Source: Parasponia andersonii (taxonomy: Eukaryota; Streptophyta; Magnoliopsida; Rosales; Cannabaceae). From it: 64,000 nt of DNA. The notes under the pieces were generated by a model. It made no database searches. It saw nothing but the letters and a program-made list of their open reading frames with translations, and was not told the DNA's origin. Location: the NCBI GenBank assembly GCA_002914805.1, contig JXTB01000016.1, forward strand, positions 525,985 through 589,984. Reading direction: 5' to 3'. The position numbers and the translations under genes were made by a program. Positions 22,730 to 33,882 of this stretch are shown here, piece by piece (the stretch's first letter is position 1; the number at the start of each line of letters is the position of its first letter).

Positions 22730-25700
22730 GAGATTTTTGCTCTTTCGATCGTATTCAGAAGGATAACCTTGAATCAAGATCAGGAACTTCGCCTTGTCGT
22801 GGACTCGGAGTTGGATTCGTTGAGGAGACAGCTCTGCCTCCCCGGCAGAGTCACGTTGCAAAGAGTCGAAGGCCCCGCGGATTGGTATCTACGTCCCTCT
22901 GCCCTGAAGGCTCTATTATTTTGGGAAGGAAGCATCTGGAATAGCTGCGGTTCCCTCTTCCTCCCCTGATCCACCAGTTCTTTGCTTTGACGGGGATCCA
23001 CCTGATGTAATTAAATGTAAACGGGGTCATGATCCTGATGGGGCTCTCCGCCCTGTCAGTTCTTTATATAGTTGCATATCAACCTGGAGGTGGTCTTTTA
23101 CACATATAAGCTCACACTCATCCCCAAGAAGAGTTCCTACTCTACCTTTTTCCTCCAACCACTCCTGGGACGTCATATTTTCTGGGGCTTGCCGAGATCA
23201 GACAAGCAATGGGACTCCCACTCTAGGCTATATGCCATCGGAGGGGCGCGGTACTCCCCTTGGGTGAATGGAGAGCACTTCCAAATTCCCTCGATTTTTC
23301 TACAGAGTAAGTGCTAGGTCGTGATTTTCGGGTCTGTGTTCTCCTCGTCTATTATTGCTCATGTTATTTTGTCTTGTACAGCCTCTGTAGAAGAAAGCAG
23401 ATTCGAGCCGCACTTGTCGGTGGGGAGGCTTAAAAAGTTGGAAGGGATCGTTATCTTCGGGTCTCCTGGGGACTACCAACACATCCAAGCCGTCCTCAAC
23501 CCTCAGGTGATGAATATGATGCCTAGAATGGTTTCCTACCTTCCCTTCCCCCTAGATACCTGGGTTATCACGAAGCACTTGTGGAGCCGGCTTGATGCCT
23601 CTGTCCTGAATCGATTCCGCCGGGACGAGCACGATCGCATCGCCATAGTGGGTCGTTAGGTTCCAGCTTCAAGCCATTTGACGGGTTCCAATGACCTGGT
23701 AGCACCGACTAGCCACGAGCTCGAAGAGGCCGTGAGGCTCGTGGCCGAGGAGTGCGTCAGGCTCCGTAGGGAGGAAGTCACTGCCCCTAAGAGGGCTAGA
23801 GGTGAGTTCATTTTTGCATCCTTGAGCTTTGTCGATCGGGTTGTGGCTGTAATCTAACCATGTTGCTTGCTCTTTGTAGGTTCTGAGACGGGCCCCTAGG
23901 CAGACCCCTTCCCTATCAAGGGGAGTACCGCTGGACATAAGGCTCACCCCAAGGTAACCGTTGGCCAGCGTCTTGTGGTGTCTTCAAAGAATGAAGCATC
24001 CGTGATCCCCCATTCCGGTGCAGGCGGACCTCCGACTGGGGAAATAACGGCCACAAAAGCCATGTACGACAAGGGGGAGCTCCTGAGCCTACCCGGGGGG
24101 TCTGCTGCTCCAACCCTTCCTGCTCCTGGCTCTGATTCGAAGACGAACACGGGGTCTGGCACTGTTTGCCTCGGTGGGGAGATCGCTGAGATCAGTGGGG
24201 GGGCTCCAAAGTTGAAATCTCGGTTGTCTTCCCCTCTGCTGGTCCCAATAAAGCGGCGCCACGAGGCCGGCTCATCTAAAGAAAACAAGGGCCTGGCAGA
24301 GAAGAGGGGAAGGGTTGCCCCTTCTTCTGAAAGCTATGATGATGGAGCCATGCTGATCCTTCTGAGGAGAAAAAGGGCCGTGCGCAGTGGCCCGTCGGGA
24401 GGGAATGGTCAAGACAAGACCGAAAAATCACACTTAGGCGGGACTCCAAAGGAAACAGCAACCAAAATTGCTGATGTAGCAGGGGTTGCTGTGGCGTCTT
24501 CTGCCGAGGATGCGCCGCCCCTTGTCATCGCCGGCTGCGCACCCGGTGATGCCGAACTTTCTTTCGTCCCTGCCACCGCTGCTTCGGGGGCGTGCCCAGC
24601 TGGAGGAGAGGGTGCACTCGCGGTTGGCGCGGCGGAGCCGCGTTTCTCAAGCATGGATAATGCCCAGAGAGAGGGTCTAGCCATGGAGCCAGAGCTAGAG
24701 GCGCTCTCCTTAGAGAACGTCGAGCTTGTCGCGAGTCGTACCCTCTCACAGGTTTGGCTCATTTGGTTGCCTCTATGTTTCTCAGCATCCTTGCTAGAAG
24801 CTGATCCCCTTTTTCGTTTATCTTGCAGCTGGCCGCCATCCAGTCTTTCTATTCCTCTCGCGTCAGGGATTTGACCGAGGAGCTGAACTCCCATTTTGCA
24901 CTGGCCGAACACAGCGAGGCCGCCCTCGCCAAGTTGAGGACTAACTTCGACTTGTATCGGAGCCTCGATGAGGCTAGGGTCAGCAGTGTAGTGGCTCACG
25001 CTTTGAGTGTCGAGAAGGTTAGGCGCGAGGAGCTGGCTGCGAGACTAGCCGAGGCGGAAGCCGATAAGCTCGCTCAATCTGAGGCCGCCAGACTGGCCCA
25101 AAACGAGCTCAAGGTCAAGAAGCAAGAATTGCGGAGCACCAAGGCAGAGGTGGGGCTGGCCTTCATCGCTCGTGATAGGGCCATCGACGATGCTAAAGAG
25201 ACGAGGAAAGCCGAAGCGGCAGCCAAAGTGGAGGCCCATTCTCTGCAACGTAAACTTGACCGGTTGAGTGAGGTAAGCCGACATCTGTATTTAGACCACG
25301 TAAAAATGATAGGGGCTCAAGTAGAGTTGTCTCGCAAGCATGGCGAGGATCTTGCTAACATTAATACCCTTTTGGTTGATTTGTCGCAATGGCAGGCGGA
25401 GTTGAGTCTGGCGGCTCTGAAGGATAGGCTAGTGGACGCAGAGAAACTAAAAACGAGGTATCAAAGGCAGGTGGATGTTCTTTCTAAGGAAAGTTACAGG
25501 TATGGTTGGGAGAACAGGGAATTCGAAGGCCACACAGAGATGGTAACACCAGACTAGTTTGACGAGTAGAAAGGCGTCGAGAAAAACTATTATTTCGTCA
25601 AGTACTACATGCAGCAGCTTGGGGATGAGATCAACATCGCGTACCCCGCTGACGTGCTGAAGATGCTTGCCACAGAAAAAGATGGGCCCTCTACATCCGC

Positions 25701-25878
25701 CTCTGTCACCAAGGAACTTATCCCCATTTCCAGTTCGCCAGATCTTGGGGTTTTAACTGGTGAGGGATCTGGTGCGGTCATTTTATCCAGCGACGACTCT
25801 GACCTTGGTACGCCACCCTCCACTGGGACTGGTCCGAGCACCGAAACTGGCTGTGCTCTCTTGGCTAGAGGTAATTAG
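22730..25878 (+). pseudogene. Antisense accessory ORF of the Tat element (Transposase_28-like, coiled coil), with three introns
   Basis: It is transcribed opposite to gag-pol. The N-terminal part (about 22940-23305, with a stop at 23008 and frame changes) reads PLIHQFFALTGIHLM, then GLPRSDKQWDS and FQIPSIFLQ. This resembles the plant 'putative gypsy type transposon' family (PF04195, Transposase_28), of unknown function. Three short GT-AG introns can be placed: 23307-23381 (75 bp), 23802-23879 (78 bp) and 24752-24828 (77 bp). Exon 3 is a low-complexity Gly/Ala/Ser/Pro-rich linker. Exon 4 (24829-25556) is a long Ala/Glu/Lys/Leu-rich coiled coil, with RxLYLDHVKM near 25281-25310. After two in-frame stops (25554 and 25567) the same frame continues to 25878 with an acidic Ser-rich tail (ILSSDDSDLG). 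It is GC-richer than the surrounding DNA. The start codon is not clear. Its stops make this copy a pseudogene. Confidence 0.8.
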
Positions 25879-25894
25879 GGTCCCTAGTTTTGCA

Positions 25895-26040
25895 AATTTG
25901 TAAAGTTGACCCTCGTTGTAACCACTTGTATAAATAATAAGAACATTGCAATTTCCTTTATTCTATTCTCTTTTTCTTTATTGACTGCGTCTGGAGTAAA
26001 GTTGACCCTTGTTGTAACCGTCTGTATAAATACTTATGGA
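25895..26040 (+). repeat. Short direct repeat downstream of the antisense ORF
   Basis: AGTTGACCCTCGTTGTAACC followed by TGTATAAATA (about 25904-25937) recurs as AGTTGACCCTTGTTGTAACC and TGTATAAATA (about 26001-26033), 97 bases later. It may hold 3' processing signals of the antisense transcript or simply be a local duplication. Confidence 0.6.
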
Positions 26041-26334
26041 TGGCTCAGTCGTACACGAATTCGAGTGATTAGTGAGTCTTCCTCGAGCTATGATCGACAA
26101 GATTAGTTTCGGAGATAGGGATGTGAGCTCCGGCTCATCCGGTTTTAAGGAGGTATAACTTCTGTTATGACTTATCTTGGCAAAGTTTGACCCGCGCATA
26201 TGGCTGGACTTCTCTAACCCCAAATGGGACCGCGCTCGGAACCAGCTCCATGGGTTGGTTAACAACTGTCTAGATCCATCGCTGCAAAGGAAAAGGCCTG
26301 GGCTCGGCTCTTATCGGGAGCAGACTGGGCATTA

Positions 26335-26360
26335 NATATATATATATATATATATATATT
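26335..26360. repeat. TA microsatellite with an unresolved base
   Basis: An (AT)n run is preceded by a single N at 26335, a likely assembly uncertainty. Confidence 0.85.
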
Positions 26361-26436
26361 TTGAAATAATAAACAGAGCCCGATTTTAACTTGTGTCTTA
26401 GTGCCTGGTGTATGCATAATAAAATATTGTCTGGGG

Positions 26437-26650
26437 GGGTCTGCTTCCAACGGGTAGACCCCTGACCTCTCTAACCTTTCCCTTTAGCTTTCCGTATAGC
26501 TAAGGCATTCCTTATGGAGGGTCCACTTCCAACGGGTGGACTCTGATCCTGCTTTCCTTTAGCCATTCGTATAGCTGAAATGCTCCTTAGAGAGGGTCCA
26601 GCTCCAATGGGTGGATCCTGATCCCGCTTTTGTTTAGCTCTTCGTACGTC
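26437..26650. repeat. Tandem array 1 in the Tat 3' region: 3 copies of about 75-82 bp
   Basis: The landmark GGGTCTGCTTCCAACGGGT recurs in variant form at 26437, 26519 and 26594, each followed by GGACYCTGATCCTGCTTT-like and CGTATAGCT sequence. It directly precedes the 112-bp array. Confidence 0.85.
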
Positions 26651-26656
26651 GGCTGG

Positions 26657-27216
26657 CAAGTTTTTGGTTGCGCAACATTTTCCTTTTCGTACGTTTTCTT
26701 GGGCCATCGGCAAGTATTTTATTGCACGATGTAATTCCCATAGTACGACTGTTTTTGAGGTTTATTGTCAAGTTTTTGGTCGCACAGCTCTTTCCTCTTC
26801 GTACGTCTTCTCAAGCCATCGGTAAGCATTTTATTGCGCGATGTGTTTTCCATAGTACGACCATTTTTGAAGTCTGCTAGCAAGTTTCTGGTCGCACAAC
26901 TCTTTCCTCTTCGTACGTTATCTCAGGCCATTGGCAAGCATTTTATTGCGCGATGCGATTCCCATAGTACGATCGTTTTTGAGGTCTTCTGGCAAGTTTT
27001 TGGTTGCACAGCTCCTTCTTCTTCGTACGTTTTCTCGGGCCATCGGCAAGAATTTTATTGCGCGATGTGATTCCCATAGTACGATCGTTTTTGAGGTCTG
27101 CTGGCAAGTTTTTGGTTGCACAGCTCTTTCCTCTTCGTACGTTTTCTCGGGCCATCGGCAAGCATTTTATTGCGCGATGTGATTCCTATAGTACGATCGT
27201 TTTTGAGGTCTACTCG
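26657..27216. repeat. Tandem array 2 in the Tat 3' region: 5 copies of exactly 112 bp
   Basis: The landmark CAAGTTTTTGG occurs at 26657, 26769, 26881 (CAAGTTTCTGG), 26993 and 27105, every spacing being 112 bases. Each unit holds CTTCGTACGT, GGCCATCGGCAAGCATTTT, ATTGCGCGATGTG and CCATAGTACGATCG. Units differ by scattered substitutions but no indels, so the array is fairly homogeneous. Confidence 0.95.
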
Positions 27217-27430
27217 AATAGCGCATGGGGTCTGCCACTGTGGGCAAGCCCTTTTCCGTGGTAGCCCAGCATGATTTTTGTTTGTGCAAATAGCGCATGG
27301 GGTCTGCTACTGTGGACAGACCCTTTTCCGTGGTAGCCCGTTAAGATTTTTGCTTGTGCAAATAAGGTCTGGGTCTACCACTGTGTGCAAACCCCTTTTC
27401 CGTAGCAATCCAAAGAAAAGATCTGTGCGG
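27217..27430. repeat. Tandem array 3 in the Tat 3' region: 3 copies of about 72 bp
   Basis: ATAGCGCATGGGGTCTGC recurs at about 27219 and 27291, with a degraded third copy at about 27363. Each is followed by CCCTTTTCCGTGGTAGCCC and a T-rich stretch ending TTGTGCAAAT. Spacing is 72 bases. Confidence 0.88.
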
Positions 27431-27659
27431 CAGAAAACTTGGCCTATTTTGGAATTAAGCTTCTCAATAAAATGGACACTCACATAGGTTTCACAATATT
27501 TACATGTGTTTCACACGTGATACTTTTTCAAGTGCCGGGCATTCCACGTGTTTGTAGGCTCTTCTCTGGTTTCAGCTCTTTCAGGACATACGTGCCATTG
27601 TCAAGTGCTTTGACCACTTCATAGGGTCCAACCCAATTGGGGTCCAATTTTGAGGAATT

Positions 27660-30600
27660 CCTAGTTCTGACCTTCAGGACCCAATCCCCAATGTTGAATC
27701 AGCGGGTGTTTACCTTCCTTGCGTAGTAGGATCTGGCCTGTTGGTGGTACGAGGCTAGGTGGATTAGGGCCATGTTTCTCGTTTCCTCTAGGAGGTCCGT
27801 GTTGTGGCTTAGCTGCTGCTCGTTCAGTGGGGCATCTCTTACCACTTCGGAGCAAAGGATCAGGAGGCCAATCTCGGTCGGGATCACAGCCTCCGATCCA
27901 TAGACCATGGTAAACGGTGTTCTCCCTTTCGACCTCTGCTTGGTGGTTCGATGGGCCCACACGACGGCCAGTAGCTCTTCTAACCACCTGCCTTTAGCCT
28001 CCTGTAAATTCTTTTTGATATCGCTGAATATCGCTTTGTTTGTTGCCTCTGTCTGGCCATTCCCCTGAAGGTAGTTCACTGATGAGAAATTGAGCCTTAT
28101 ATCATATAGCTTGCATAATTCCTTAAGCTTAGCATTTTGGAATTATGTGCCATGGTCAGCGTGTATCTCTTTCAGAATCTCATACTGACAGATTATATTC
28201 TTCCAAATGAAATTAATTGTGTCTGCTTTGTTTACGGTTGCGTAGGCTTCAACCTCTACCCATTTGGTGAAATAATCTATGGCCAGCAGGATGTACCTTC
28301 TTCCCCTTGGGCTTCTAGGGAGTTCTCCGATGATGTACAAACCCCACTTGGCAAACGGCCAAGGCGTTATGTTCGAATGGAGTTCCTCTGGCACTTATCG
28401 CATTTTTTGACGAATCGGGTCGCCTCTGTCATCATGTATGGCCAGAAGTATCCGGTCATTAAAGCCTTATGGGTGAGGCTGCATCTGCCAGAGTGGTTGC
28501 CACATATTCCTTTGTGGATTTCCTCCATCAGTTTATGTGCTTCGACGGGACCTATACACCGCAGCATCTGGCCCATTGTCGATCTCCTATATAGTTGCTC
28601 TCCTACCATCGAGTATCTGGCGGCCTTCAGCCTGACTGACCTTGCTTCCCAGGGGTCCGCGGACAGGTTTCCCAATGTCAAATACTGGGTGATGGGTTTC
28701 ATCCACCCTTCATCCGCAGAGTCGGCTGCAAATACACGGCGTATAGGGGTCTTCGGGGGGTTCTCCACATCCTCGCCCTCTAGGAGAATTTCCGTGCGTC
28801 TGGCCGTTCCCCCGATCGACGCACCTTTGGCTAGCTCGTCGGCCTTCAAATTCATTTTCCTGGGAATCGATTCAATATTGAAATTGCCAAAGCGGGCTTT
28901 CGCCCCCATTACCTTGGAGAAGTACCTGTGTAACCTTGGCTCTTTTACTTCGAAGTCTCTCCTGACCTGACCTGCGATCAACTGCGAGTCACTCTTAACT
29001 GCGATCTTTTCCATTCCGAAGTGCAGAGCCAGCTCAAGGCCTTGCAATAGTGCCTCATACTCCGCCTCGTTGTTAGTTGCCCAAAAATTGAGCCTCAAAG
29101 CTTTCTCAACTCTGAGACCCACTGAGGTCTGCAGGACTATCCCGATACCCGACCCTGAGGCATTGGTGGATCCGTCGGTGTAAAGCGTCCAGGCTGAAGG
29201 GGGGCGAAGCTGAGACGCCTGAAACGGGTCGTGCAGCTTGCCGAAAGATTCAATTTCCACTAAAAAATCCGTCATGACTTGCCCCTTCTTCGCTACTCGA
29301 GGCCTATACTCGATGTCGTATATCCCCAGCTCGATGGCCCATTTGGTTAGCCATCCCGACAAATCTGGCTTGGCCAAGATTTATGGGATGGGAAAATCCG
29401 TATACACGGTGACCGAGTGTACCTCAAAGTACTGCCAAAGTTTCTTTTTAGCGTTGACCAGAGCGAGGACCAGTTTTTCTGCCATACTATATCGTGTCTC
29501 GGCATCCAAGAGCATGCGACTTATATAAAACATCGGTTTTTGTTTGCCGTCTTCCTCGATGAATAGTACGACACTGGTCGCTATTATGGATACTGCTAAA
29601 TAGGCGTATAGGCACTCCCCCTCTGCTAGGGAAGCCAGGATAGACGGATGACTCAAATACAGCTTGAGGCTTGTTAGTGCCTTATCCTATTCCTCCCTCT
29701 AGATGACAATAGAGTTTTTCTTCAGGCATTAGAGGAAAGGCTTGCATCAGTCAGACATCTTAGAGACGAATCGGCTGAAGGTGGCTATCTTCCCAGCTAG
29801 GCGCTAAACTTCCCGAACAGTCATGGGTCTCTGCACGTCTGCGATAGAGGACAACTGGGAAGAATTGGCCTCGATACCCCTCCTGCTCACGATATGTCCC
29901 AAGAACTGGCCAGAGAATACCCCAAATGCGCATTTCTTGGGGTTTAGATGCATCCTATATTGCCTCAGAATCAGGAAACATTCGTCCAAATGTCCTAGAT
30001 GACCCGAAGCTTCTCTGCTCTTTACGACTATATCATCGATATAGACTTCCATAGTTTTCCCTAGCTGCCTGGCGAATATTTTGTTCATGAATCTTTGGTA
30101 GGTCGCTCCCGCGCTCTTCAAACCAAATGGCATGCACCTGTAGCAGTACAGGCCATGCTCCGTAATAAAAGCCATGTAGATCTGGTCTTCCGCGTATAGG
30201 GGAATCTGGTTGTACCCAGAGTAGGCATCCATAAAGCTCATTCTGTCGAATCCTGCCATCGCATCCACCATTTGGTCGATTCTTGGTAGGGGAAAACTAT
30301 CCTTCGGGCAGGCCTTGTTCAGGTTGGTGAAGTCTATACAAATACGGTCGTCACCTTTTTTCTTTTTTACCACCACCGAGTTGGAGACCCAACACGGGTT
30401 TACACATTTCTTGATCAGATCGTTCTTTAGTAGCTTCTCTACCTCCTTGTTGATCGCCATGTTCTTCTCTGGAGTGAACCTTTGGGTTTCTGCATGACCG
30501 AAGGGAAATTGGGGTCTATGTTCAGCCGGTGACAAGTGTGCGCGGGGTCTATCCCGGGCATATCGTACACGAAGACATCTTCGTTCTGCCTCAGGAACCC

Positions 30601-30760
30601 CAACATCTCGTCCTTTTCTTCCTCGGGCAACAAGGCCCCGATCAGCACCACCTTCGTTAGTTCTGCCTCTCTCAAAAGGACCGCTACCAGCTCTTCGATC
30701 GTAGATTCCAGACCGTCAGATTCCTCTTCGATCCACTTTATGTACACTGGCATGTGGTCC
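27660..30760 (-). pseudogene. Tat pol, distal part: reverse transcriptase, RNase H, archaeal-type RNase H, integrase
   Basis: RT spans about 30753-29380: KKKKGDDRICIDFTNLNKAC, then FMDAYSGYNQI, with the intact active site YIDD at 30032-30043. The gypsy RNase H remnant is at about 29560-29390. The second RNase H spans about 29191-28817 and still has its four acidic positions (Asp in YTDGS, Glu in NNEAEYE, Asp in KSDSQL, Asp in KADELAK). The integrase has an HHCC finger (about 28560-28400, ending CDKCQR), a first-Asp block IDYFTKW (about 28280-28260) and NGQTEATNK with the catalytic Glu near 28040; it ends near 27665. Frames change at about 30490, 29800, 29380, 28370 and 28140, and stops are present. 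Members of this family copy element RNA and integrate the DNA. Confidence 0.92.
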
Positions 30761-31290
30761 TTTGATTGCTATCCATACCGGTTGGGGTACTCGCACTCGT
30801 GTCAGCTCTCCTCAGGGCAGTTGAAAAGTACTTCCTTGCAGAGGCTTGGTCTCCCTTGATGTCTATCGTATAGGTACCATCCTTTGATAGACATCTTAGG
30901 ACCTGGTGGAGGGTAGAGGCAACTCCATGTGTGGCATGGATCCATCCCCTTCCCATGATGACGTTGAAAGAGGACTGGCAGTCAATGACGATGAAGTCCA
31001 CATCCAAGCATCTCTCCGCAGCGCAGACCTTCAGGGTCATGATGCCCAAGGGGCTGACCTTAGTGCTGTCGAAGGTGAACAGTGGCTGACAGGTCGACCT
31101 GAGTGCGCTTCGATCCAAGCCCATATTCTCGAATGTGCTAAGGAACAGGATATCAACGCTGCTCCCACCGTCACTAGAACCCTTCCGACCAATGCGGTGT
31201 CGATCTGCAGTTTAATCACTAAGGGGTCATCGTGTGGCAGGCGCACCATGGTCAAATCTTGCTAGGTGAAGATGATGGGGGCGGCGGAGG
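30760..31290 (-). pseudogene. Tat protease region
   Basis: The plant Tat polyprotein segment IMGRGWIHA (about 30955-30929) and the upstream HDDPLVIKLQ block (about 31235-31205) bracket the retropepsin. The expected VDxGSS active-site motif is replaced by VTVGAALIS (about 31170), and a frameshift lies just after it. The domain therefore looks inactive, or is distorted by local indels. Confidence 0.7.
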
Positions 31291-32974
31291 CGCGGCCTTC
31301 TCCTATCATCAAATGGTTGATGGAATAGCCCATCCCCCTCAGGCGCTTTACCCTTTCCTCGATCTTTTTGAGGCATTTTTCCTTCTCCTCTTGACTCTGG
31401 GTTGGCTCCGGCCTGCCCACAATGGTCAATACTATTCTCAGGGTCTGCTCTCCTAACCCGGAGGCCTGGCTCCGCTTGTCTTTCTCGGACCTGGTGACGT
31501 CCTCTCGTGGCTGGGTTCCGCTGGTCTTCATATACTGTTTCAATCTGCCTGCATAGATCGCCATCATGACCTACGCGTAAAGGTTATGGCAGTTGACGGT
31601 GTCGTGGCCGTGATCTTTGTGGAACTAGCAGTACCAATTCCTGTTTTTCATGTGCTTAGGAACGCCAGACTTGTGCGGGTCTTTGAAGATGCCTCTGTCC
31701 CTGTTTTGGAAGTAGATCACGTTGATCGGCATGTTGAGCTCATATTTTGGCAAAGGGTCCCGGGTCGGCTTCCTCCTCTTGCCATCTTCCTGACTACCTT
31801 GGATGGGGGCTTCTTGCTTTGGAGTTAGTCTTTAGTCCGGTGTGGGCCTCTTCACCCCTTGCGGGGCCGGGGTTTGTGCCGGCGATGCTGTTATCACAGT
31901 GGAGGTCTTTGGCACATTTTGGTGGCTTTCCAATACCCTGAATACCCCTTCCGATTTCGCCTGGATGTCCACCATATCGTATGGAAGGTTCAAAAGGAGA
32001 TGGTCTGATAGCATCGATCCTGACTGTAGGCCCCTGACGAACGAACCTGCGGCTTAGACCGAATCGGCGTTGAGAACTAAGGACATAAACTCTAGGAAAC
32101 ACGACAGGTACTCTCTCGGGGAGTCGTTCGCTGCCTGCTCCAACCAGTCAAGGTCTCGCATGGTTTTCTGCTGCTTCTAGGCACCTGCGTATTGCTTTAG
32201 GAAAAGTTTGCAAAAATCTTCGAACCCGTTTATGGATTTCTCCGGGAGCTGTCTGAACCATAGTAGGGCCGGTCCCGCCAGGGTTGTGGAGAAAACTTTG
32301 TAGGTCACAGCATCGTCCCTGGTTTCCAAGGCCATCTTCTGCTAAAAGTGGTATATATAATCGAGGGGGTCAGTTTTCCCCTCGAACAGCTTGAAGATCA
32401 GGGTTGTGAAGTCCCTCAGCTTGGGCTCCATCTGGATCCAGTCGGTGAAGGCTGTCCGGTTGATCCCTCGTACAATTTGCTCTGCCAGATCATCGGGGGT
32501 CTGGCTGTGATGGGCTCCGAGCCTCTTGCTAAATTCTGCCATCATTTCTTGCTTCCAGTCGGGAAGCACACCTTCCGGGCTTTCTTGGTGTCTTTTGCCT
32601 ACCACCGCCCTGGTTTGGAAAGGTCTCGTCTGGCTTTGTCGTGCCCCCTGTATCTGCGATCTGGATGGGGCAGGAGCTTCCCCTTGCGGTTGGCCCCCAG
32701 ACACTTGTTGAACCTCTTCGTCGAAGTCTTGTCTCTGCTGGCTCTTTACTTCGCTTGCCAGCATCCCTTCAAGGTGGGCGTTATCTCTATGCACTTATGC
32801 GACTTCATTTTTTAACCCTAGGACGGCTTCGTGAGCCATCTTTGCCTTTCGGTTTGCTTCCGCTAAGGCGGCAAGCATCTGGTCCAGCTTTTGCTCCAGG
32901 TCTAGTCGTGCTTCCCGGGAGCTCCTTTCGGCGTCGGGACGTGTGCTCCTGGTTGTCATTCTCGAGGGTGCCAT
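31290..32974 (-). pseudogene. Tat gag
   Basis: A plausible start ATG lies at 32974 (MAPSRMTTR), followed by a helical segment. The retrotransposon gag domain includes DPLDYIYHF (about 32370-32345) and ALLWFRQLPEKS (about 32275-32240). A degenerate zinc-knuckle-like block FHKDHGHDTVNC lies near 31625-31590, as is usual for this lineage. Stop codons interrupt at about 32797, 32343, 32180, 32055 and 31830. In the family this protein forms the particle that packages element RNA. Confidence 0.85.
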
Positions 32975-33054
32975 CAGATGTTGTATGGCTTTTTGTTCGG
33001 GAAGAGCGCGATGGCGAGTCTCTTATTTTTTTTCCTCATATTCGACGGAAGTTT

Positions 33055-33073
33055 CCCACAGACGGCGCCAAAT
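33055..33073 (-). other. Primer-binding site region of the Tat element
   Basis: On the minus strand the LTR end is followed by TTTGGCGCCGTCTGTGGG, the typical sequence after the 5' LTR of plant Ty3/gypsy elements. Confidence 0.8.
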
Positions 33074-33882
33074 TATTGGAGCGGTTTCCACCAGCTATCC
33101 ACGTGTCGCTGAACTGCTGATGTTGTATCTTCTAACTATCTTCGTATCCTTGCTATTTCAAAGTGTTTCTGGCATCAGGTAAGGTGGAGAGGTAGAGGTG
33201 GCTACCTGCAAAGACACTCTGATGCTTAAGTCAGTGGTTTTTCTTAGTAGCCAAGATTTAGTTTTTCTTCTTACGAGTATATATAAACTTTTAAATATTT
33301 CTTTTTTTTTTGTAAGTGTTCATCTCTCTTTTTGGGGGGCGCATGGCTCAGATATATAGTCCTGAAATTGTGAACCTCTTGGTTCTCAATCTCAGGACTG
33401 AGTACTTTTTTCATCAAGACTTACTCCAGAGGTTACGGGCCGAGATTACCGCGATCCCCCCGTACTGCTGTAGCCTAGTTTCCGCCGTCCCCTATGGCTC
33501 GAGTCTATCAGGGATGAGATTTGGACTAATCACCATTCTGTCAAGACGGTTTATCCCATGTCCACACCTACTCAAGATCGTATTAAATGCTCTGTCTGGG
33601 TCTGGAGCTGTGAGTTACTTCCCGTTGTACTCTGGTGGAAGACCCTTGGGGCTTCCGACACCCAACTGTCGAGGTAAGAATCGGACTGGGCCGAATCCAT
33701 CCAGGGTCTGGGATGGGCTCGGCCCTAACCTCGGATAGCCCAATGGCCTATGTGGTACCGTGTGCGACTCGCGTGGCCTTTGACTGGTCACTCTGGACAC
33801 GTGTCGGACAGTATACCCCGTTTATGACCTATTCTGCCACTTAATCGTCCACGTGGCGGATGATCTAAGAACAAGTCCCACA
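33074..33882 (-). repeat. 5' LTR of the Tat element
   Basis: About 809 bp, beginning TATTGGAGCGG (first TG changed to TA) and ending AAGTCCCACA. It is the fuller of the two LTRs and carries the 280-bp segment missing from the left copy. Confidence 0.88.

Noticed and set aside
24409-24999. 196-residue minus-strand open frame in the Tat element
   Set aside because: It is the opposite strand of the GC-rich Ala/Ser/Pro linker of the antisense ORF. It is low in complexity and matches no gag or pol domain.
26657-27216. Regular repeats that could be mistaken for a CRISPR-like array
   Set aside because: Repeats are directly tandem with no unique spacers, in a plant retrotransposon.
28137-28970. 277-residue plus-strand open frame
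   Set aside because: It is the complement of the integrase and second RNase H coding sequence on the minus strand, which has the recognisable domains.
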